Assembly: GCF_029873635.1 (NCBI RefSeq)
Contig: NC_080422.1
Coordinates: forward strand, 16,956,049-17,020,048
Length of the DNA: 64,000 nucleotides
Direction: 5' to 3'
Source: Malania oleifera
Taxonomy: Eukaryota; Streptophyta; Magnoliopsida; Santalales; Ximeniaceae
Shown: positions 56,525-64,000 of the stretch, piece by piece
Position numbering within the stretch: the first letter of the stretch is position 1
How the letters are laid out: the number at the start of each line of letters is the position of its first letter
The notes under the pieces: generated by a model
Seen by the model: the letters and a program-made list of their open reading frames with translations, nothing else
The model's database searches: none
What the model was told of the DNA's origin: nothing
Program-made: the position numbers and the translations under genes

Positions 56525-57120
56525 TGTTATTTATGGCTCTTATACTTCTATTTTGATAAGCAAAGAACGAAGGAGGAGAAACATGACGGGGTAGCACAAC
56601 ATGACTCATCAACGAAGGGCCTATGCTGGTCGACGAGGGAACAACAGAGGTTCGTCGACGAAGGGTCTGAAGCTCTTTTATGAATAATGACTGAGAATAG
56701 GAAATTTTAGACTTCTGGCTTCATTGATGAGAGTCCTATATTCGTTGAAGAAGGTTCTTCTTGGTCTCGTAGATAAAGCTCCTGTGTTCGTCGATGAGGG
56801 GAATTTGGCTACGACAGTTTGTCTGAATTTTTGAATTTTGAACGTTGGGTGGTTGGGCAAACGGGGGGAAACCTCCGAGGAAACTCTATATATGTCATCT
56901 GGGCATATTTTGAGAGAGAGAGAGTGATCATTATTGAAGTGTGTTGTGTACATTTTGTTTTCCTTAGTGAAATTTGTGTGACATTGCTTCCGTGGATGTA
57001 AGCTTTGCCGAACCACGTAAATCTTTATGTTGATCTTGTTCTGGTTTTGTGTGTTATTTACATTCACTTTTTGTTGTTTATTCCGATGTGCATCTTCATT
57101 ATACAATCCATTTCACAACA
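56525..57120 (+). repeat. 5' LTR of element A (596 bp)
   Basis: TGTTATTTATGG...TTTCACAACA. TCGTCGACGA-type motifs lie at about 56607-56797, upstream of a TATA box CTATATATG at 56885-56893. A short GA run follows the TATA. Confidence 0.9.
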
Positions 57121-57123
57121 AAT

Positions 57124-57135
57124 TGGTATAAGAGA
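57124..57135 (+). other. Primer binding site of element A
   Basis: TGGTATAAGAGA, two changes from the initiator-Met complement TGGTATCAGAGC that element B nearly retains. Confidence 0.75.
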
Positions 57136-57145
57136 GAATGTTGTT

Positions 57146-57766
57146 ATGGCATTGGGATTGTCTTCTGCAAGATTTGACATTGTCAAATTCGATAGAACCA
57201 GAAACTTCGGTTTATGGCATAGGAGAGTGAAAGACATTCATGTGCAACAAGGAATGGCTAACGCTCTACTTTATACTCAATCAGAAGGAATGGATGAGGC
57301 AACATGGCTAGATTTGAAAGCAAAGGCAGTGTCGACAATACACTTGTGTTTGGTCGACAAGGTTCTCTATTGGGTGATGGAGGAGGATTCTCCAGTGGCT
57401 ATCTGGCGAAAGTTAGAAAGTCAGTACATGTCTAAATCCCTCAATAACAAACTTTTTCTTAAAAAGGATTTATATTGGCTTAAGATGGTAGAAGGATCTA
57501 GTCTAGATCAACACATCAATGCGTTTAATCAAATCATAAGTGATCTTATGAGAGTTGATGTGAAGTTTGATGAGGATGATAAGACTTTAATGCTATTAAA
57601 TTATTTGCCCTCATCTCATACCTACGAAAATCTTGTGACCACTTTTACGTGGGAAAAAGAAGTACTTGTTTTGGAAAAGGTAACAAGTGCTTTGTTAAAT
57701 TTTCATCAAACGTTGAAAATATGTGATGAAGGGGAAGGACTTGTGGTAAAGGGTTGTAATGAGTGA
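57146..57766 (+). pseudogene. Element A gag
   Basis: Open from ATG 57146 for 206 residues: SARFDIVKFDRTRNFGLWHR, LDLKAKAVSTIHLCLVDKVL, AIWRKLESQYMSKSLNNKLF, LKMVEGSSLDQHINAFNQII, MLLNYLPSSHTYENLV. This is the copia gag (UBN2-type) capsid domain. A TGA at 57764-57766 separates it from the zinc knuckle CYKCGKKGHVKLEC at about 57832-57873, which in element B is likewise cut off by a TGA. Gag would bind and package element RNA. Confidence 0.9.
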
Positions 57767-57829
57767 GAAAAGGTAAAAATTGGTCCAATTAGAAATCCCG
57801 GAATCAATCTAATAAGAAGAAGGAAATCC

Positions 57830-58494
57830 GGTGTTATAAATGTGGTAAAAAGGGGCATGTGAAACTGGAGTGTCTGAATTGGAAGATGGGAAATGCCAAT
57901 AAGGTTGTGGGGATTTCTAAATCTGTGTGTGTTGTTTAAGAAAAAGATTCAACGAATGGTGATATTCTATTAGTTTCAGCGGAATCGGATAATCTAATGG
58001 ATTCTTGGATACTTGACTCGGCATGTTCTTATCACATGACTCCAAACAAGGAGTGGTTCAGCACTTACAAGTTAGTAAATTATGGATCAGTTCTTATGGA
58101 TAATGATGCTTTTTACAAGATCATTGGCATAGGAAATGTAAAGCTAAAAATATTTGATGGTACTGTAAGAACATTGTGTAATGTAAGACATATAGTTGAG
58201 TTGAGAAAGAGTTTGATATCTCTTGGAAGTTTGGATTATAATGGCTTCAATTACAAGTTCAAAGGTGGAGTCTTGATGGTATGGAAAGGTAATTTGATTG
58301 TGATGAGAGGGCAGAAACTGGATGAGAAATTTTACAGGTTGCTGGGAACTACCGTTGTAGGTGGAGTTGCAACTGTGGATGCTGAATCAGATGAGACCGT
58401 CTTGTGGCATATGTGTTTTGGGCATACAGGAGAACATGACATGAAGGAACTACACAAGAGAATATTGTTGAAAGGTTTGAAAATGTGTCAGTAG
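57830..58494 (+). pseudogene. Element A zinc knuckle, protease and pre-integrase domain
   Basis: The zinc knuckle is followed by a stop (TAA, from CAA when compared with element B near 63638), then an open frame 57997-58494. The protease site reads WILDSACSYHMTPNKEWF, where DSA replaces DSG/DSGA, so cleavage activity is doubtful. The GAG-pre-integrase domain LWHMCFGHTGEHDMKELHKR follows. The frame stops at TAG 58492-58494. Confidence 0.88.
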
Positions 58495-59289
58495 GAATTT
58501 TTCAGATTTTGTGTTCTTGGAAAACAGAATAGGGCAAAATTCAATTTAGCTACTCACAAGACGAAATGAATTATTGATTATGTACATTCAGATGTTTGGG
58601 GACCAATTAGAGTTGCATCAAAGGGTGAACATGTGTGTTATGTGAGTTTCATTGATGATTACTCACGGAAGGTCTAGGTTTACTTCATGTGTCACAAATC
58701 TAGTACATTTGTCAAGTTTAAGATTTGAAAGGCTGAAGTGGAAAACTTGACAGAGAGGAGAATCAGATACTTTAAGGTCGAATAATGGGACCGAGTACAC
58801 TGATTCTCGGTTTATGGAGCTTTGTGTGGAGCAGGGCATCAAGAGACATTTTACAGCTCGTCGGACACTTAGCAAAATGGTGTGGCAGAACGGATGAACC
58901 AGACTCTTGCTGATAGGGCTCGGTGTCTCAGATTGAATGCAGGGCGACTGAAGAACTTCTAGGCCAAGGTAGTTAGTATGACTTGTTTTCTGGTTAGTCG
59001 ATCACTAAGGGCATCACTAGCGGGTAAAATGGCGAAAGAGGTTTGGACGGGAAATTCAGTAGACTACTCCGAATTGAAGATATTCGGGTGGTCAACCTAT
59101 GTCCACATGTCTAGTGAGGAGAGGTCTAAGCTTGACCCGAACTCTCGTCATTGCATCTTCTTGGGATATCCTGAGGGTGTGGAGGGGTATAAGCTGTGGG
59201 ACCCAATGGCAAACAAGGTGGTGATTAGTAGATATGTAGTCTTTAATGAAAAGACTATGGTGAAGCATATTCAAGAGTTTGATGAATAA
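58495..59289 (+). pseudogene. Element A integrase
   Basis: Core fragments: YVHSDVWGPIRVASKGEHV, FIDDYSRK, NGVAERMNQTLADRARCL, then the C-terminal region VWTGNSVDYSELKIFGWSTY and KLDPNSRHCIFLGYPEGVEG. Stops and frame changes are frequent between 58495 and 58980; from 58978 the frame is open for 103 residues. Two stops (in SRKV*VYF near 58677 and NF*AK near 58963) sit where a Trp codon is expected. Confidence 0.87.
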
Positions 59290-59549
59290 AAACAGGAGCG
59301 AGAAAGCTGGGGCAGTGATGAACATGTTGTGCAGGTGGAGTTGGAAGCTCAAGGCAACGAAAATGATCATGGTCTCGTGGTTGCAGGGAGCTCTAGCTCT
59401 AGAAACCAACAAGTCGATGATATTCCTATACGAAGATCCGGATGCACTATCAGTCCTCCATCAAGGTATGGTTTTGATGAGTTAGTATCTTATGCTTTCC
59501 TTATTTTTTGCAACGATCCAACTTTTTTTCAAGAGGCAGTGCACATCTA

Positions 59550-60534
59550 GGAGAAAGATAGGTGGATGAGAGCAATGATTAAGGAAATGGAATCATTGCA
59601 TAAGAACAAAACTTGGGAGTTAGTGGAGCTTCTAGATTGGAAGAGACTGATAGGTTCTAAATGGGTGTATTGGAAGAAGGAGGCAATATTAGAAAAGAAA
59701 TGAGAGAAATTCAAAGCATGGTTGGCACCAAAAGGATACTCACAAAAGAAGGGGATAGATTATGATGAGATCTTTTCTCTAGTGGTCTGACATACTTCTA
59801 TTAGAATTGTGTTGGGGTTGGTAGCTTATTACGATCTTCATTTGGAACAAATGGAGGTGAAGATGACGTTTCTTCATGGTGACTTGGAGGAACAAACCCA
59901 CATGGTACAGCCGGAGGGATTCATTGAACCAGGAAAAGAAAATTTTCTTTGCAGGTTGAAGAAATCTCTTTATGGGTTGAAACAGTCTCTAAGGCAATAG
60001 TATAAATGGTTTGATTCGTACATGATGAAGATTGGCTACAAATAGTGTGAGTATGATTGCTATGTTTATGTGAATAAACTTGAGGATGATTCTCTTGTTT
60101 TCTTGTTATTGTAAGTTGATGACATGTTGATAGTTGCAAAGGATTTAACTCAGTTGGATTAGTTAAAGGACCTGTTGCATAAGGAATTTGACATGAAGGA
60201 TCTTGGGTCAGCCAAGAAAATACTTGGTATGGAGATTCTCCGTGATAGGACCACAGGGAGATTGTGGTTATCTCAGGGCAGTTATGTGGAGAAGGTTTTG
60301 GAGAGGTTTAGCATGACTAATGCAAGACTAGTGTGTACACCTCTAGCGAATCATTTCAAATTTTCTACTACAGATTGCCCAAGTTCGGATAAGGAAACCC
60401 GAGACATGTCAAAGGTCCCCTATGCTAGTGCTGTGGAGAGTTTAATGTATGCCATGGTATGTATAAGACCAGATTTAGATCATGCAGTGAGCGTGGTGAG
60501 CAAGATCCTCTCTAATCTAGGAATGCAGTATTAG
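59550..60534 (+). pseudogene. Element A reverse transcriptase
   Basis: RIGSKWVY-like text near 59650, then LHLEQMEVKMTFLHGDLEEQ (59809 on), FIEPGKENFLCRLKKSLYGL, then the active site with a stop codon TAA (60112-60114) in place of Tyr before VDDMLIVAKD. After that MHKEFDMKDLGSAKKILGME and the thumb to 60534. Inactive because the catalytic box is interrupted. Confidence 0.88.
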
Positions 60535-61080
60535 GAAGCTGTAAAATGGATACTCAGATACTTGCGGGGTACATCGGGATATGACATCATGTTCGGAAAG
60601 CAACAAGGTTGTTCTTCAGTTATGGGGTTTGTTGATGCATATTATGCTACATATATGGATGACAGAATGTCTACAACGGGATATGTGTTTACCCTTGTAG
60701 GAGGACTGGTATGTTGGAGATCCAAGGTACAGTCTTTGGTTGCATTATCCATAACTGAGGCGGAGTATCTGGCAGTTGTTGAAGCTGTAAAAGAAGCCTT
60801 ATGGCTTACAAGTTTAGTCAAAGAGCTAGGGTTACAACGAGATGGTGTGGTGCTACATTGTGATAATCAGAGTGCCATTTACTTGGTGAAGAATCAGATA
60901 TACCATGCTAGAACCAAGCACATTGATGTGAGGTTCCACAAGGTTCGGGAATGGATTACTTCAGGTGAACTTATGTTGGAGAAAGTTCACACATCTGATA
61001 ATGCAGCAGATATTTTGACGAAATCAGTTACTTCAGAGAAGTTCAAGCATTTCTTGGACTTACTTAATGTCTCCAAGTGA
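60535..61080 (+). pseudogene. Element A RNase H
   Basis: Following a TAG at 60532-60534, the frame 60562-61080 is open for 172 residues: STTGYVFTLVGGLVCWRSKV, ALSITEAEYLAVVEAVKEAL, VVLHCDNQSAIYLVKNQIYH, TKHIDVRFHKVREW, ELMLEKVHTSDNAADILTKS. Catalytic acidic residues (E of TEAEY, D of CDNQS) are present. This is the intact counterpart of the inverted fragment at 4207-4322. Confidence 0.9.
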
Positions 61081-61203
61081 TAGAAGGGAGACATACCCAA
61101 CCAGACATTTTTAAGTTCAAAATGAAGCAATTCATGTTTTTAAGATTCTTTGTTCATGTTTTTGAGATTCTTCTAAGGGGCGTATAATCACCAAGGTGGA
61201 GAT

Positions 61204-61589
61204 TTTTATTTGTGGTTCTTATACTTTTTTTTTTTATAGGCAAAGAAGGAAGGAGGAAAAACATGACGGGGCAGCACAATAGGACTCGTCGACGAAGGGC
61301 CTATGCTCGTCGACGAGGGAACATCAGTGGTTGGTTAATGAAGGCTCTGAAAATCACCGACGAATAATTTCCAAGAATAGGAAATTTCAGACTCTTGGCT
61401 TCGTCGACAAGAGCCCTGTATTCTCCAACGAAGGTTCTTCTTGGTCTCGTCGACGAAGCTCCTGTGTTTGTCAATGAGGGGTGCCTGGGCTGTAGTAATT
61501 TGTCTGAATTTTTGAATTTTGAACATTGGGTGGTTGGGTAAATGGGGGGAAACCTCCGAGGAAACTCTATATTTGTCATATAAGCATAT

Positions 61590-61674
<85 letters not shown>

Positions 61675-61866
61675 TAATTATTTAAGTGTATTGTGTAAAT
61701 TTTGGTTTCCTTAGTGAAATTTGTGTGTCATTGCTTCCGTGGATGTAGGCTTTTCCGAACCACGTAAATCTTTGTGTTGATCTTGTTCTGGTTGTGTGTG
61801 TTATTTACATTCACTTATTCTTGTTATTCCATTGTGCATCTTCATTATATGATCCATTTCACAACA
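61204..61866 (+). repeat. 3' LTR of element A (663 bp)
   Basis: The start is decayed (TTTTATTTGTGG for TGTTATTTGTGG) after the polypurine GGTGGAGATT. It is longer than the 5' LTR mainly because of a GA expansion (61592-61671). TCGTCGACGA motifs at about 61286-61460. Confidence 0.87.
61592..61671. repeat. (GA)n microsatellite in the 3' LTR of element A
   Basis: About 80 bases of GA, against roughly 12 in the 5' LTR of the same element and about 14 in element B. Confidence 0.95.
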
Positions 61867-61871
61867 TGTAC

Positions 61872-62231
61872 AATGTAAGTACACACCGAAAAATATAGAA
61901 AATCTTTCTCTTAATTCTATTCTTCCTCTCCAATTTCTAGACTCTGAATTTCTTAAAGGTTTTCTTAGCTAATAGCCTTTATTCCCATCTAATTACTCTA
62001 AGGTTCTGCAAACAAGATATAGTTCCCTTCAAAACTCTTTGTAAGCCCCTAATCGTTTTAAATATTTCTCTTTTTGTATAGTTCTCCACACTAGGCGTAA
62101 TCCTTATAATTGAAAATCTGCCCAAAAAGGGTTTGGATAGTGACATATTTCTATCAACTTTGCAAATATAATAATGAATCGTGCAGTGGATAACTTACTT
62201 ATACCGTGTGACTGCAATAGACTAATCTAGG
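61872..62231 (+). repeat. C1 3' LTR continuation and spacer
   Basis: Continues the interrupted LTR after element A. No coding signal. Its right end is undefined because element B was inserted at 62232. Confidence 0.55.
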
Positions 62232-62816
62232 TGTTATTTGTGGCTTTTATACTTCTATTTTGATAAGTAAAGAAGGAAGGAGGAAAAACATGACGGGGTA
62301 GCACAGCAGGACTTGTCAACGAAAGGCTTATGCTCGTCGATAAGGGAATAGCAGAGGTTCATCGACAAAGGCTTTGAAGCTCATCGACGAATAATTAATG
62401 AGAAAAAAAAAATTTCAGACTTGAGGCTTCATCAATGAGAGCCCTGTATTCATCAATGAAGGTTCTTCTTGGTCTCGTCGACGAAACTCTTGTGCTCGTT
62501 GATGAGGGGCGCTTAGGTTGCGGCAGTTTGTCTGAATTTTTGATTTTTGAACGTTGGCTGGTTAGGAAAATGGGGGGAAACCTCCGAGGAAAATCTATAT
62601 ATGTCAGAGAGAGAGAGAGAGTGATCATTATTGAAGTGTATTGTGTACATTTTGATTTCCTTAGTGAAATTTGTGTGCCATTGCTTCTGTGGATGTAGGT
62701 TTTGCTGAACAACGTAAATATTTGTGTTGATCTTGTTCTAGTTGTGTGTGTTATTTACATTCATTTGTTTTTGTTTATTTCGCTGTGCGTCTTCATTATC
62801 AATCCATTTCACAACA
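62232..62816 (+). repeat. 5' LTR of element B (585 bp)
   Basis: TGTTATTTGTGG...TTTCACAACA. TATA box CTATATATG at 62595-62603; TCGTCGACGA-type motifs at about 62330-62505. Confidence 0.9.
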
Positions 62817-62841
62817 AATTGGCATCAGAGCGATTGTTACT

Positions 62842-63462
62842 ATGGCATTGGGATCATCTTCTGCAAGATTTGACATTGTCAAATTTGATGGAACCAAAAA
62901 CTTTGGTTTATGGTAGAGGAGAGTGAAAGACATTCTTGTGCAACAAGGAATGACTAAGGCTCTTCTTGATACTCAACCGGAAGGAATGATTGAGGCAACA
63001 TGGCTAGATTTGAAAGCAAAGGTAGCGTCGACAATACGCTTGTGTTTGGACGATGAAGTTCTCTATCGGGTGATGGAGGAGGATTCTCCAGAGGCTATCT
63101 GGCGAAAGTTAGAAAGTCGGTATATGTATAAATCCCTCAATAACAAACTTTTTCTTAAACAACGCTTATATTGACTTAAGATGGCAGAAGGTTCTAGTCT
63201 AGATCAACACATCAATGTGTTCATTCAAATCATAAATGATCTTATGAGAGTTCATGTGAAGTTTGATGAAGATGATAAGGTTTTGATGCTGTTAAATTCT
63301 TTGCCCTCAACTCATACCTACGAAAATCTTGTGACCACTTTTACATGGGGAAAAAAAGCACTTGATTTAGAAGAGGTAACAAGTGTTTTGTTGAATTTTC
63401 ATCAAAGGTTGAAAATATGTGACGAAGAGGAAGGACTTGTGGTAAAGGGTTGTAATGAGTGA
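62842..63462 (+). pseudogene. Element B gag
   Basis: Same copia gag as in element A (SSARFDIVKFDGTKNFGLW, AIWRKLESRYMYKSLNNKLF, SSLDQHINVFIQIINDLMRV). Two nonsense codons: TAG at 62914-62916 where A has His, and TGA at 63172-63174 where A has Trp (TGG), the latter a G-to-A change. Confidence 0.9.
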
Positions 63463-63529
63463 GGCAAAGGAAAGTTTAAAAATGGGTCTAATCAGAAATC
63501 CCAGAATCAATTCAAGAAAAAGAAGGAAA

Positions 63530-64000
63530 TCCGGTGTTATAAATGTGGTAAAAAAGGGCATGTGAAACCGGAGTGTCCGGATTGGAAGAAGGGAAATGCT
63601 AATAAGCATAAGGGAGTTTCTAAATCTATGAATGTCGTTCAAGAAGAGGATTCAATGAATGGTGATGTTCCATTAGTTTCAGCAGAGTCAGATAATCTAA
63701 TGGACTCTTGGATATTTGACTCGACATGTTCTTATCACATGACTCCAAACAAGGAGTGGTTCAACACTTACAAGTTAGTAAATTCTAGATCAGTTCTTAT
63801 GAGTAATGATGCTTCTTGCAAGATCATTGGCATAGAAAATGTAAAGATAAAAATGTTTGATGGTGTTGTAAGAAAATTGTGTAATGTAAGAAATATACCT
63901 GAGTTAAGAAAAAGTTTGATATCTCTAGGCACTTTGAATTGTAATGGTTTCAATTATAAGTCCAAAGGTGGAGTCTTGATGGTATGGAAACGTAATCTGA
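63530..64000 (+). pseudogene. Element B zinc knuckle and protease start
   Basis: CYKCGKKGHVKPEC at about 63534-63575, then a linker kept open where A has a stop, then DSWIFDSTCSYHMTPNKEWF (protease site DST) and continuing protease text to the window edge. Confidence 0.82.

Larger units (their letters stand above)
56525..61866 (+). mobile_element. Complete Ty1/copia element A (5342 bp)
   Basis: 5' LTR 56525-57120 and 3' LTR 61204-61866, both ending TTTCACAACA. It is flanked by TGCAC and TGTAC, a 5-bp target duplication with one transition. Order inside: primer binding site, gag, zinc knuckle, protease, integrase, RT, RNase H, polypurine GGTGGAGATT, which is the copia order. The reading frame is broken by many stops, most of them explicable as C-to-T or G-to-A changes. 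Element B (62232 onward) is the same family. Confidence 0.92.
55380..62231 (+). mobile_element. Old Ty1/copia element C1, 5'-truncated, split by element A
   Basis: Plus-strand RT C-terminus and RNase H (55440-56317), a polypurine tract TTGAGGGGGAG (56320-56330) and a 3' LTR start TGTTAAGGAAATAACAAG (56331). The LTR is interrupted by element A (56525-61866) and resumes at about 61872 (AATGTAAGTACACACCGAA). It may end near 62231, where element B begins. The 5' part of C1 is absent. Confidence 0.8.
62232..64000 (+). mobile_element. Ty1/copia element B, same family as A, cut off by the window end
   Basis: 5' LTR 62232-62816, primer binding site TTGGCATCAGAGC (62819-62831, one mismatch), gag from ATG 62842, zinc knuckle, protease start. 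It is closer to an intact family sequence than A at the zinc knuckle and the following linker, but gag has a TAG (62914-62916) and a TGA (63172-63174). The base pairs before the LTR are CTAGG; the matching duplication would be outside the window. Confidence 0.9.

Noticed and set aside
57005-57145. Extension of the gag frame upstream to an earlier ATG at 57005
   Set aside because: This ATG lies inside the 5' LTR; the first ATG after the primer binding site (57146) matches the family start in element B.

Overview
The window is nuclear DNA of a flowering plant, most likely a eudicot. One real single-copy gene (katanin p60, seven exons) is surrounded and invaded by layers of LTR retrotransposons, plus LINE, SINE and Mutator-like sequences. 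Evidence for a plant: GT-AG introns, a katanin protein that matches the plant family from end to end, Ty3/gypsy and Ty1/copia elements primed by initiator-Met tRNA, a Tat-lineage element carrying an antisense extra gene, and AT-rich intergenic DNA. I cannot name the species.

Layout. 1-3716: left-truncated minus-strand gypsy element with a 2.07 kb LTR. 3717-4914: rearranged copia remnant. 5081-6865: plus-strand gypsy LTR. 6866-13830: minus-strand gypsy element interrupted by a 2.8 kb solo LTR (8828-11614, 5-bp duplication TAGTC). 13831-15012: AT-rich tandem and inverted repeats. 15018-26316: solo LTR (duplication AACTC) that was itself hit by a complete 9.7 kb Tat-type gypsy element (15379-25070, duplication TTTAT). 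That element carries gag-pro-pol on the minus strand and, on the plus strand, a TATA box, two tandem-repeat arrays and an extra intron-containing gene.

27517-49811 (+): katanin p60 (KTN1 type), 521 codons plus stop after splicing. Intron 2 (10.6 kb) holds a LINE split by a SINE and a chromodomain gypsy element, the latter split by another LTR. Intron 3 (5.4 kb) holds a second LINE fragment. Intron 6 holds a 1.6 kb Mutator-like element made almost entirely of two long inverted arms. The exons themselves are clean and join in frame.

51450-51790: start of a secreted EGF-like-domain gene, cut off by a CT microsatellite and a degraded minus-strand copia. 53213-55359: minus-strand gypsy LTR. 55380-62231: an old plus-strand copia whose 3' LTR is split by a complete copia element (56525-61866). 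A second copy of that copia family starts at 62232 and runs out of the window.

The observation I rate highest crosses element classes. Clusters of short palindromes with the core GTCGAC sit just upstream of the TATA box in LTRs of both copia and gypsy elements. The flanks of the palindrome come in distinct versions (TCGTCGACGA, AACCGTCGACGGTT, GGTCGACC), and two of these versions are each shared between one copia and one gypsy family. Separately, six otherwise divergent gypsy LTRs share a motif close to TTACTGAGAGGTGTCTCACC.
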